A stretch of DNA of 46,827 nucleotides from Paludibacteraceae bacterium (GTDB taxonomy: Bacteria > Bacteroidota > Bacteroidia > Bacteroidales > Paludibacteraceae): the NCBI GenBank assembly GCA_017387515.1, contig JAFOFC010000031.1:1-46827 (forward strand), read 5' to 3'. Under the pieces are notes generated by a model. The model was given only the letters and a program-made list of their open reading frames with translations. It did no database searches and was not told the origin of the DNA. Positions within the stretch are counted from its first letter, which is position 1; the number at the start of each line of letters is the position of its first letter. Shown here piece by piece: positions 15,403-23,665 of this stretch. The position numbers and the translations under genes were made by a program.

Positions 15403-18267
15403 ATGAAAAAATTACTCATCATTTTGCTAGGTTGTTTATTAACAATTTGCATGCAAGCTGCCATTCAACAACCCATCCAGAATTTTTATAAGCGCGATTA
15501 CAATTGGGGTAATCAAAACTGGGGAGTTGCACAGCAACGTAATGGTATTATGTACTTTGCCAACATGAATGGACTGCTTGGTTACAACGGAGAGTCATGG
15601 GAACATCACGAAATTCCTGGGATTGGAAATAACATGAAATCTATATGCATTGCTGGCGATGGTGACATATACATAGGCGGACACAACGAATTTGGTGTAT
15701 TTAGGTCTAAAAAAGATGGAATAAGCGAATATGAATCGCTTTCTAATAGATTAAAGGAAGAAGAAAAAAACATAGGAGAAATTTGGCATATTACCGCTAA
15801 TGATGCTGGCATCGCTTTTCAGACAAATACTCACATTGTACTTTATGCCAACGACGAACTTACCGTTATTAAAGCGCCTTTTTATATTCGTTTTTCGGCG
15901 GTAATTGCTAATATTAGGTACATAACATCCGATAGCGACGGGGTATACATTTTAATAGGAACACAATTTGTAACACTACCCAACTGCGACGATTTATATA
16001 ACAAATTGGTTTGTGGCATTGTACCTATGCCAGATAATTCTATTTTATTTGTTACAGATAATCATGGTATTTTTCATTATAAAAATGACCAACTAATTGC
16101 CTATCCACATGCCGTTAACGACGTATTAAAACAAAGCCAGGCTTTTTGTACCAAAATAAATGGAAATACATTAGCTGTGGGTACTGTTCAAAACGGAGTG
16201 GTTGTTATTGATGTTAATACGGGTGATTATTCAATCATCAACATTGAATCTGGTCTGCAAAATAACACTGTTTTAGACCTAGCTTTTGATAAAGAAAGTA
16301 ACCTATGGTTAGGACTAGATAAAGGTATTTCGTATATAAAGATAAACACTCCTTTTAGGAGTATTTTTCCACAAAATAACCCTTATGGCAGTGGCTATAG
16401 TTCACTTTACTTAAACAACATGCTATACCTAGGAACTAATCAAGGGTTATTCTTTACTACATATAAAAAAGGGCAAATAAGCAATATTATACCTGTTGAA
16501 AATACACAAGGGCAAGTATACAAAATTACACTAATTGATAAAAGAATTTATTGCTGCCATCACAAGGGCTTGTTTGAAATTACAGGTACATCTGCTAGAA
16601 AAATAGCAAACATAGAAGGTGTATGGACTGTACAACGCTTAGCTAGCAATCCAAATTATTTAATAGCTGGTTGCTACAAAGGACTTTTCATGCTAAAAAA
16701 AGTAAACGGAACATGGCAATATTCTCATCAAATTAAAGGTTTTGATGAATCATCACGCATTTTTGAACAAGATGAAACTGGAGCCATTTGGATGAGTCAC
16801 GGGTTAAAAGGAGTTTTTAAAATAAAACTATCTGACGACTATCTAAGTGTAAAGTCGGTTGACTTTTATGGAAAAGATAAAGGTTTTCCTAGCAACGAAC
16901 ACATTTCTGTTTATAGTATTAACAACCAACTTTTATTTAGTACCGATAATGGAATTTATAGCTACAATACCGAAACAGATAGCATGGAAGAAAGTAGCAT
17001 AAACCAATCGCTAATGGGTAACCAACCCTACTACTACTTAAAAGAAGACAAACAAAAACAACTTTGGTTTGTTACCAAAGATATTATTGGTTCTGCACTG
17101 CTTCAAAAAGAAGGTAAATATAGCATAAATAGCAATGAATCTTTTGCTATTCCCGAGGCATTAATGTACGAATACACAGACATAACTGAATTGGACTATA
17201 ATACATTGCTTATTTCTAACGAAGACGGATTTACCATAGTTAATTTGTCTATGCTAAATACTACCAATATATTTGACGTATTTGTAAGAAAAGTATGCAC
17301 ACTAAAAAGCAATAAAGTTATTGGTGCTCAGTATATTAAAGATGTAGAAAACAAAGTACAAATAGAAGTTCCATACACAGATAATTCATTACGCTTTTAT
17401 TATGGTACTGCTAGTTTTTCATCTGGTAAGAATAACCAAACCATGTATTCTGTACGCTTGTTAGGTTACGAAGAAGAATGGTCTGAACCCACCACACAAC
17501 AATGGTGTTCGTACACAAATTTGCACGAGGGAAAATACACACTTCAGGTTAAAACCATTAACAGAAATGCAGAAAATAGTTTTACTGAATATAGTTTTGT
17601 AATTTTGGCTCCTTGGTACCGTACCATTTGGGCTTACATTAGCTATGTCTTTATAGCAATACTTGTTTTAGTGGCCTTGCAACAATACATTATTTGGCGC
17701 GAAAACAAACTAAAAAAACAAAAACAAGTAGAAATGGAAGAACAAAGCAAGCGTTATCAAGAAGAATCTGCCGAAAAAGAAAAAGAAATTATAAAACTTA
17801 GAAACAAGCAATTAGCCGACGATTTAATGCATAAATCAAACGATCTTGCCAATTCTACCATGAACCTAATTAGAAAAAATGAGATTCTAATTGATATAAA
17901 AAACGAATTAGGCAAATTGGCAGATAATATGAGAAACGATAATCACAAAGAATACGCTAAAAAGCTGCAGTATGTAATGACCCAAATTAACGAGAACATT
18001 GAGCACGATAATGATTGGAAGAAATTTGAAGAAAACTTTGATAATATTCACCAAAACTTTATGAAACGATTGGGTGAACAATACAAAGGATTAACCATGA
18101 GCGATAAAAAATTGTGTGCTTATTTAAAAATGAACCTAGTTAGTAAAGATATTGCGCCTTTGCTAAACATCTCTATAAGAGGGGTAGAAATAAGTCGTTA
18201 TCGACTACGTAAAAAATTAAACCTAGAACGCGATGTTAATCTAACCGATTTCTTACAAAACTTTTAA
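15403..18267 (+). CDS. Membrane-anchored sensor transcription factor (beta-propeller, Y_Y_Y, coiled coil, HTH)
   Basis: A 954-residue one-piece regulator. It has a signal peptide (MKKLLIILLGCLLTICMQAA), a long periplasmic two-component-regulator propeller-type sensor (repeats such as NLWLGLDKGISYIK, AIWMSHGLKGVFKI and QLWFVTKDI), a triple-tyrosine (Y_Y_Y) domain up to about residue 738, one membrane helix (about 741-763) and a cytoplasmic coiled coil. A C-terminal LuxR-like HTH follows (LTMSDKKLCAYLKMNLVSKD, then IAPLLNISIRGVEISRYRLR). No histidine kinase or receiver domain is present, so it cannot be a classic hybrid two-component system; it likely binds DNA from the membrane. Signal and targets are unknown. 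Confidence 0.87.
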   Translation: MKKLLIILLGCLLTICMQAAIQQPIQNFYKRDYNWGNQNWGVAQQRNGIMYFANMNGLLGYNGESWEHHEIPGIGNNMKSICIAGDGDIYIGGHNEFGVFRSKKDGISEYESLSNRLKEEEKNIGEIWHITANDAGIAFQTNTHIVLYANDELTVIKAPFYIRFSAVIANIRYITSDSDGVYILIGTQFVTLPNCDDLYNKLVCGIVPMPDNSILFVTDNHGIFHYKNDQLIAYPHAVNDVLKQSQAFCTKINGNTLAVGTVQNGVVVIDVNTGDYSIINIESGLQNNTVLDLAFDKESNLWLGLDKGISYIKINTPFRSIFPQNNPYGSGYSSLYLNNMLYLGTNQGLFFTTYKKGQISNIIPVENTQGQVYKITLIDKRIYCCHHKGLFEITGTSARKIANIEGVWTVQRLASNPNYLIAGCYKGLFMLKKVNGTWQYSHQIKGFDESSRIFEQDETGAIWMSHGLKGVFKIKLSDDYLSVKSVDFYGKDKGFPSNEHISVYSINNQLLFSTDNGIYSYNTETDSMEESSINQSLMGNQPYYYLKEDKQKQLWFVTKDIIGSALLQKEGKYSINSNESFAIPEALMYEYTDITELDYNTLLISNEDGFTIVNLSMLNTTNIFDVFVRKVCTLKSNKVIGAQYIKDVENKVQIEVPYTDNSLRFYYGTASFSSGKNNQTMYSVRLLGYEEEWSEPTTQQWCSYTNLHEGKYTLQVKTINRNAENSFTEYSFVILAPWYRTIWAYISYVFIAILVLVALQQYIIWRENKLKKQKQVEMEEQSKRYQEESAEKEKEIIKLRNKQLADDLMHKSNDLANSTMNLIRKNEILIDIKNELGKLADNMRNDNHKEYAKKLQYVMTQINENIEHDNDWKKFEENFDNIHQNFMKRLGEQYKGLTMSDKKLCAYLKMNLVSKDIAPLLNISIRGVEISRYRLRKKLNLERDVNLTDFLQNF

Positions 18268-18270
18268 AAG

Positions 18271-18302
18271 ATTAAGGCTCTCAGTTCGCTGAGAGCCTTA
18301 AT
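18271..18302. terminator. 14 bp UUCG hairpin between convergent genes
   Basis: ATTAAGGCTCTCAG (18271-18284) pairs perfectly with 18289-18302 around a TTCG tetraloop. It lies between the ends of the regulator gene and ychF. The arms end in A/T runs on both sides, suggesting a bidirectional terminator. Confidence 0.85.
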
Positions 18303-18357
18303 TATTAGTCAAATATTATAAACTTACTTTTAAAGGAGGAATTTCAAGGCGTCTTTA

Positions 18358-19455
18358 CTAAACATTAAAACGGAAATGCATGATATCACCGTCTTGCACC
18401 ACGTATTCTTTACCCTCTACGCTCATTTTGCCAGCTTCTTTGCAAGCAGCTTCAGAACCTAAAGCAATAAAATCTTCGTACTTGATTACCTCGGCGCGGA
18501 TAAAACCTTTTTCAAAGTCGGTGTGGATTACACCTGCACATTGAGGAGCTTTCCAACCACGGTGAAAAGTCCATGCACGTACTTCTTGTACACCTGCGGT
18601 AATGTAAGTTTGCAAGTCTAACAACTTATAAGCAGCTTTAATTAAACGAGCTACACCCGATTCTTTTAAGCCTACTTCTTCTAAGAACATTTGGCGTTCT
18701 TCGTAGGTTTCAAGCTCGGCAATATCGGCCTCGGTAGCAGCGGCAACTATTAAAATTTCGGCATTTTCTTCTTTTACAGCCTCGCGTACAGCATCTACAT
18801 AAGCATTGCCATTTACTGCACTGGCCTCGTCTACGTTGCACACATACATAACAGGCTTATCGGTAAGCAAGCAAAGATCGCGCACCAACTTGCGTTGTTC
18901 TTTGTCTAATTCTACGGTTCTAGCCGATTTACCTTGTTCTAAGGCCTCTTTATACATAGCATAGATAGTATAAAGTGCTTTGGCATTTTTATCGCCTGCA
19001 TTGGCTTGTTTGTACACTTTTTGAATACGCGAATCGATGGTTTCAAGGTCTTTTAATTGCAACTCTAGGTCGATGATTTCTTTGTCGCGAACGGGATTAA
19101 CCGAACCATCTACGTGGGTTACATTTTCGTTATCGAAACAACGCAAAACGTGCAAAATAGCATCGGTTTCGCGAATGTTAGCCAAGAATTTATTACCAAG
19201 GCCCTCGCCTTTGCTAGCTCCTTTTACCAACCCAGCAATGTCTACAATCTCTACCGTTGTAGGAACGATGCGTTGTGGATTGATTAATTTGGCTATTTCG
19301 TTAAGACGTTCATCGGGTACAGTAATTACACCTACATTGGGTTCGATGGTACAAAAAGGAAAATTGGCAGCTTGTGCCTTTGCGTTTGATAAACAGTTAA
19401 AAAGGGTGGATTTTCCTACATTAGGAAGCCCTACAATGCCGCATTGTAATGCCAT
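18358..19455 (-). CDS. ychF: Redox-regulated ATPase YchF (Obg-like)
   Basis: A 365-residue P-loop NTPase that binds ribosomes and hydrolyses ATP in preference to GTP. G1 is GLPNVGKST (near residues 8-16), switch II is DIAGLVKGASKGEGLGN, and the base-recognition motif is YVCNVDE in place of NKxD, which explains the ATP preference of the family. A coiled-coil domain occupies the centre, and a TGS domain the C-terminus (YITAGVQEVRAWTFHRGWKAP). Length is usual. It is monocistronic and divergent from the coiled-coil membrane protein gene. Confidence 0.97.
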   Translation of the reverse strand: MALQCGIVGLPNVGKSTLFNCLSNAKAQAANFPFCTIEPNVGVITVPDERLNEIAKLINPQRIVPTTVEIVDIAGLVKGASKGEGLGNKFLANIRETDAILHVLRCFDNENVTHVDGSVNPVRDKEIIDLELQLKDLETIDSRIQKVYKQANAGDKNAKALYTIYAMYKEALEQGKSARTVELDKEQRKLVRDLCLLTDKPVMYVCNVDEASAVNGNAYVDAVREAVKEENAEILIVAAATEADIAELETYEERQMFLEEVGLKESGVARLIKAAYKLLDLQTYITAGVQEVRAWTFHRGWKAPQCAGVIHTDFEKGFIRAEVIKYEDFIALGSEAACKEAGKMSVEGKEYVVQDGDIMHFRFNV

Positions 19456-19480
19456 AACATAATTTAATTTAAATTGAACG

Positions 19481-19488
19481 CAAAAGTA
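19481..19488 (-). promoter_or_regulatory. -7 element of ychF
   Basis: On the minus strand this reads TACTTTTG, 25 nt before the ychF ATG. A TTGG about 22 nt further upstream is a poor -33 candidate. Confidence 0.6.
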
Positions 19489-19501
19489 GTAAAAATTTAC
19501 C

Positions 19502-19509
19502 TATTTTTG
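19502..19509 (+). promoter_or_regulatory. -7 element of the coiled-coil membrane protein gene
   Basis: TATTTTTG fits TAnnTTTG and lies 18 nt before ATG 19528, which supports that start over the upstream in-frame TTG at 19474. Confidence 0.5.
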
Positions 19510-19527
19510 TCCAATATTTCCGTTACA

Positions 19528-20415
19528 ATGAGTAAAAGAGCAAAAATATTCCTTTCTATATCCATCGTACTAATTGCTTTACTGGCAGGGTTGTTGGCAT
19601 ACAACTACCTTTTATTAACCCAAAAAGAAGCCGAAATAAAAGAAATTGAGCAAGAAATGGAGTTTGAAAAACAAGCCTCCATCGAAGAATTTGAGCAACT
19701 TTCGCAACAGTACGAAGAATTTTACATCGAAACCAACAACGATTCGCTGCTTAAACTTATTGACGAAGAAAAGCAAAAAGTAAAAGACCTTTTGCAAGAA
19801 CTAAAAACGGTAAAAGCAACCAATGCCAGACGTATTAGGGAATTGCAAAAAGAATTGGGCACCGTACGTGGCGTTTTAAAACAATACGTGGCTCAAGTTG
19901 ATTCGCTTAATACGCTTAATAAACAACTTACTCAAGAGAATGTAAAGGTGCGCAAACAATACGAATCGGCTACCCAAACGGTAAAAGAAATGGAAGAAAA
20001 AAATGCCGAACTGGGTAAACTCATTGATATGGCAGCCATTTTAGAAGCGCATAATATTCAACTTAAAACCCTAAACAATAAAGGCAAAGAAACATCGCGC
20101 CTTAAACGCATTACCAAATTAGAAATTTGTTTTACGGTACTACGTAACATCACGGCCGAAAGAGGCGAAAAAACCATTTACATTCGCATTAACCAGCCCA
20201 ATGGCGAGGTAATGAGTTTATCGCCAGAAAACGTATTTACATTCGAAGAGAACGAAATTGCCTATTCGGCCAAAAAAAACATAGCCTATACAGGCGAAAA
20301 CACCGATGTTTGCATCTACTATAACATTGATACAACCCTAGAAAAAGGAACCTACCACATCGGTATTTTTGGGGATGGCAACTTAATTGGTACCACCGCC
20401 TTTTCGCTAAATTAA
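19528..20415 (+). CDS. Membrane-anchored coiled-coil protein of unknown function
   Basis: A 295-residue protein with one N-terminal membrane helix (IFLSISIVLIALLAGLLAYN), then a long heptad-rich coiled coil from about residue 30 to 180 (EAEIKEIEQEMEFEKQASIE, KEMEEKNAELGKLI). A beta-rich C-terminal domain of about 100 residues follows (LEICFTVLRNITAERGEKTI, IGIFGDGNLIGTTAFSLN). Similar proteins occur widely in Bacteroidetes without a known role. The C-terminal domain probably faces the periplasm. It is 3 nt from hemW, so they are likely co-transcribed. Confidence 0.8.
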   Translation: MSKRAKIFLSISIVLIALLAGLLAYNYLLLTQKEAEIKEIEQEMEFEKQASIEEFEQLSQQYEEFYIETNNDSLLKLIDEEKQKVKDLLQELKTVKATNARRIRELQKELGTVRGVLKQYVAQVDSLNTLNKQLTQENVKVRKQYESATQTVKEMEEKNAELGKLIDMAAILEAHNIQLKTLNNKGKETSRLKRITKLEICFTVLRNITAERGEKTIYIRINQPNGEVMSLSPENVFTFEENEIAYSAKKNIAYTGENTDVCIYYNIDTTLEKGTYHIGIFGDGNLIGTTAFSLN

Positions 20416-20418
20416 AAC

Positions 20419-21522
20419 ATGAGCAGTATTTACATCCATATTCCTTTTTGCCAATGTAGGTGTTCTTACTGCGATTTTTATTCTACCACTCAACTTGCAA
20501 CAAGAGATAAGTACGTTAAAGCACTTTGCACCGAACTGGTGGAGCGCAAAAACGAACTACCCCCCTCTCCTATTCAAACCATTTACCTGGGTGGGGGTAC
20601 ACCTTCTGTGTTAAGCATTGGTCAATTGGAGCAAATTTTTTCTACCATTGCAGCTCATTACAACCTAAGCCAATTAGAAGAATGTACCATAGAATGCAAT
20701 CCAGACGATGTTACAACTAGTTTTTTAGCAGATTTACAATCGCTACCCATTAATAGAATTAGCATGGGTGTACAATCGTTTAACGATGCAGAATTAAACC
20801 TAATGAATAGGCGCCACACGGCTAAAGAAGCCATTGCAGCGGTACACAACATGGTAAACGCAGGGTATACTAATTGTAGCATTGATCTTATTTACGGATT
20901 ACCCAATCAAAGCATAGAAACGTGGCAATCTAACTTACAAACCGCTTTATCGTTGCCCATTAAGCACTTATCTGCCTACCATCTTACCTACGAAGAAGGT
21001 ACTAAAATGTACCAATTACGCCAGCAAGCAGTAAGCGAAGATACCAGCTATTTAATGTTCCAAACCCTGCATCAGTACATAGAAGAAGCGGGCATGGAAG
21101 CGTACGAAATATCCAATTTTGCGTATCCAGGCTATCGTTCTAAACACAACAGTAGGTATTGGCAAAATAAACCCTATTTAGGCATTGGTGCTGCAGCCCA
21201 TTCGTATAACGGAAGCAATAAAAGACGCTGGAATGTTTCAGATTTAACTAAATACATAAACGGAATTACGCAAAATAATACTATTTTTGAGGATGAATTA
21301 CTTAGCGACGATGACTTATACAACGAACTAATTATAACGTCGCTACGCACAAAAGAAGGGGTAAATACCTTGCTTATTCAATCCCAATACCAACCACACT
21401 TTGCCAAACAAAGTAAAAAATACCTAGACAGTGGCATGCTTGCAATAAAAGATGGTTGGTGTAAATTAACCCAAAAAGGAATTTTTATTTCTGATGGTAT
21501 TATATGCGATTTAATGGTATGA
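20419..21522 (+). CDS. hemW: Radical SAM heme chaperone HemW
   Basis: A 367-residue 4Fe-4S protein related to oxygen-independent coproporphyrinogen oxidase. The cluster motif CxxxCxxC is formed by Cys11, Cys15 and Cys18 within HIPFCQCRCSYCDF; the Phe after the last cysteine is typical of HemW rather than HemN. SAM-binding GGGTPSVL and ECNPDDV, then YHLTYEEGTKMYQLRQQ and the HemN C-terminal region (HNSRYWQNKPYLGIGAAAHS) are in place. The stop overlaps the next start by 4 nt (ATGA). Confidence 0.95.
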   Translation: MSSIYIHIPFCQCRCSYCDFYSTTQLATRDKYVKALCTELVERKNELPPSPIQTIYLGGGTPSVLSIGQLEQIFSTIAAHYNLSQLEECTIECNPDDVTTSFLADLQSLPINRISMGVQSFNDAELNLMNRRHTAKEAIAAVHNMVNAGYTNCSIDLIYGLPNQSIETWQSNLQTALSLPIKHLSAYHLTYEEGTKMYQLRQQAVSEDTSYLMFQTLHQYIEEAGMEAYEISNFAYPGYRSKHNSRYWQNKPYLGIGAAAHSYNGSNKRRWNVSDLTKYINGITQNNTIFEDELLSDDDLYNELIITSLRTKEGVNTLLIQSQYQPHFAKQSKKYLDSGMLAIKDGWCKLTQKGIFISDGIICDLMV

Positions 21523-22031
21523 AATGGGTAAAAACATACAAAAAAACCATTTTATTCAGTATTTTTTTACTGATTGTATCGCTCATAAAAATACCATCGC
21601 CCGACGATTTGTTAAACATGTTATGGGTAGACGTGGTTCCTATTCATCCTACCATCGAAAATTCGATTGTTAGCATTAGTACCACCCCTAATGTAGATAA
21701 ATACGAACATTGCTTTTTATATGCTATTTTAGCCTTTATTTTATGGCTAGAAATCCCTCATAAAAAGAAAGGAAAATCTTATCTTTTTATTTTTGAATAT
21801 GGATTTACTTTAGGATTAATCATTGAATGTTTACAAGCCATAACACCCCATCGAAGCTTTAACATCATGGACGCCGTAGCCAATACTTGCGGCATTTTAA
21901 TTGCCTTAATTCTTATTTTTATAATTTCTTACGTGTATGAACGAATACGAAAAAGTTTGTCAAATAGCTCTTACGCTACTAAAAGGTGTTGGGTACACCA
22001 ACGCCAAAAATTTAGTAAACTGTTTAGGTAG
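21519..22031 (+). CDS. VanZ-like membrane protein
   Basis: A 170-residue protein with about four hydrophobic segments. The VanZ signature is DKYEHCFLYAILAFILWLE, then GLIIECLQAITPHRSFNIMD and AVANTCGILIALILIF. The start at 21519 uses the ATGA overlap with hemW; another ATG at 21504 is in frame. The domain ends near 21930, but the frame runs on 95 nt into dprA, adding a charged tail (KRCWVHQRQKFSKLFR) not expected for the family. The role of chromosomal VanZ-like proteins is unclear. Confidence 0.8.
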   Translation: MKWVKTYKKTILFSIFLLIVSLIKIPSPDDLLNMLWVDVVPIHPTIENSIVSISTTPNVDKYEHCFLYAILAFILWLEIPHKKKGKSYLFIFEYGFTLGLIIECLQAITPHRSFNIMDAVANTCGILIALILIFIISYVYERIRKSLSNSSYATKRCWVHQRQKFSKLFR

Positions 22032-23067
22032 TGCCAGTAACCTTTTTTCTTGTACCAAACAAGATTTACTAAGCCTACCAGGTGTACAATCTAAAAGCCT
22101 TGTATATAGTTTAATAGACCAGTTTTCTACGGTTTTAAAAACAGCAGAAAAAGAGTACCAACTGTGCTTACAGCAAGGTATTACCCCTATTTTTTATACC
22201 GATAGTGCCTATCCAACGCAACTAAACGAATGTACCGATGCTCCCCTACTCTTGTTTCAGAAAGGAAATATTTCGTTAAAACAAGGTACATTTGTATCGA
22301 TAGTAGGTACCCGTCAGGCTACTAATTACGGAAAAGAACAATGTTTTAAATTGGTAAACGACCTGGCTAAACAAATACCAAATTTGGTAATTGTAAGTGG
22401 ATTGGCCTATGGTATTGATATTGCAGCCCACAAAGCTGCTTTGCAATGTAATGTGCCTACTATTGGGGTAATGGCTAGTGGATTTAATAGAATTTACCCC
22501 ACTGCACACAGGCAAATTGCCAACGATATGTTGCAAGACGGAGGTATTTTAACTGAACAACTGTATTACGACGAACCGCTTAAACCCTACTTTATTAAAA
22601 GAAACAGAATTATTGCAGGCTTGTGCGAGGCTTTGGTGGTAGTAGAAAGTGCCGCTAAAGGCGGTGCATTGGTAACAGCCAGCATAGCAGGCACCTATAA
22701 TAAAGATGTGTTTGTTTTTCCGGGCAGATGCAACGACAGTGTATCGGCAGGTTGTAATGCGCTTATTAAACACAACAAAGCTTCTTTAATAGAAAATGCT
22801 GCTGATTTATTGTATATGATGGGTTGGGAGAAAGGAAAAATACCTAAGTCATTGGCTATCGAATCTACTCTTCCGCCATTTTTTAACCAACTTTCTACAG
22901 AAGAACAACGTATTGTTAGTTGCATTTTTAACGAAAAGATGATTCACATTGACGATCTTTCTAATAAAGTGAACATGGGTGTTAGCGATTTATTGCCGCT
23001 TTTATTGATGCTTGAATTTCAGAATGTAGTAATTTGCTTACCAGGAAATAGGTACAAATTGAAGTAA
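21937..23067 (+). CDS. dprA: DNA-processing protein DprA
   Basis: A 376-residue protein that loads RecA on incoming single-stranded DNA in natural transformation. An N-terminal HhH/SAM-like segment (IALTLLKGVGYTNAKNLVNC) precedes the Rossmann core with VSIVGTRQATNYGKE, VIVSGLAYGIDIAAHKAAL, the FIKRNRIIAGLCEALVVVES strand and GGALVTASIAG. A C-terminal winged helix (HIDDLSNKVNMGVSDLLPLL) completes the usual architecture. It starts inside the VanZ-like gene. It is the only clear competence gene here, though an HhH/barrel protein lies close by. Confidence 0.95.
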   Translation: MNEYEKVCQIALTLLKGVGYTNAKNLVNCLGSASNLFSCTKQDLLSLPGVQSKSLVYSLIDQFSTVLKTAEKEYQLCLQQGITPIFYTDSAYPTQLNECTDAPLLLFQKGNISLKQGTFVSIVGTRQATNYGKEQCFKLVNDLAKQIPNLVIVSGLAYGIDIAAHKAALQCNVPTIGVMASGFNRIYPTAHRQIANDMLQDGGILTEQLYYDEPLKPYFIKRNRIIAGLCEALVVVESAAKGGALVTASIAGTYNKDVFVFPGRCNDSVSAGCNALIKHNKASLIENAADLLYMMGWEKGKIPKSLAIESTLPPFFNQLSTEEQRIVSCIFNEKMIHIDDLSNKVNMGVSDLLPLLLMLEFQNVVICLPGNRYKLK

Positions 23068-23091
23068 ATGAGTACCCTATAAAAAAACAAA

Positions 23092-23113
23092 AGGTAGTCA
23101 CGCCTGACCACCT
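23092..23113 (+). other. Hairpin downstream of dprA
   Basis: AGGTAGTCA and TGACCACCT pair with a single A-C mismatch around CGCC. No T-run follows on the plus strand, but a run of seven As lies upstream, so on the minus strand it could end transcription. It lies 26 nt before the short ORF start. Confidence 0.6.
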
Positions 23114-23139
23114 ATTTGCTAACCTTAAAATCAAATACT

Positions 23140-23211
23140 ATGAAAAAATCACAATGCAAATGTAGACTAATTTTACTGCACAACAAGCATCAAGCAATAA
23201 ATATTGATTAA
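23140..23211 (+). CDS. Putative 23-residue leader-like peptide
   Basis: ATG AAA AAA TCA opens a 23-codon frame ending TAA at 23209-23211. The peptide has a Cys-Lys-Cys-Arg core (KKSQCKCRLILLHNKH). The spacing from the hairpin and the AAAATCAAATACT stretch before the ATG look like a real Bacteroidetes translation start. Nothing supports expression; it could be a regulatory leader, a small protein or a chance frame. Confidence 0.35.
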   Translation: MKKSQCKCRLILLHNKHQAINID

Positions 23212-23452
23212 AAGGCATTAAATAACAGCTTTTTATTACATTCGGTTTACATTGTTGTTAATAAGCTATTACAAAGTGTTCAAAACCCTGTTCATAACTA
23301 TTGGTAAATAGTAAAAAATAAATTTGGATTTTAGAAAACTAATTTGGCATGTATCTTTTTTTTATACCTCCAAATAAAGTTGTTGGCTATTATTCAAAAA
23401 AAATAAACATGCTTATTAACCTATTTTTTATGGATAACCGTAAAAAGTTTCT

Positions 23453-23460
23453 TACATTTG
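23453..23460 (+). promoter_or_regulatory. Possible -7 element upstream of nadA
   Basis: TACATTTG matches TAnnTTTG, but no TTTG is found at -33 spacing and it lies about 200 nt before nadA. Confidence 0.35.
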
Positions 23461-23665
23461 CAGTTATAAACACTATGTTAATAACTAGGTCAACGTACAA
23501 ATTATAAAGGAGTTACTCTGTTAATAAGTGGTTAATAACCTATTTTCTGTTGATTATAACTTTAAAAGCAAATTTATAGCTAGATTTTTATCAACTTATT
23601 AACAAGCCCTTATTCTTCCTTTTTAATTTCTTTTTTTAATGTTTTTAATTTAAATAAAAAATAAA

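Larger units (their letters stand above)
23068..23665. other. 598 nt AT-rich gap; candidate replication origin
   Basis: The region contains a hairpin and short ORF at its left (23092-23211), then about 400 nt of very AT-rich DNA. The nonamer TTATTAACA occurs exactly four times (either strand: 23256-23264, 23476-23484, 23519-23527, 23596-23604), with near copies at 23413-23421 and 23530-23538. TTATCAACT (23588-23596) abuts the last copy, and TATGGATAA (23429-23437, complement TTATCCATA) is one base from the E. coli DnaA box. No dnaA gene is in the window. The origin call is an inference. Confidence 0.4.

Noticed and set aside
15436-15444. Single TTATTAACA copies at 15436 and 41121 as origin boxes
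   Set aside because: They are isolated; only the 23256-23604 group is clustered. They do show that the nonamer alone is not diagnostic.
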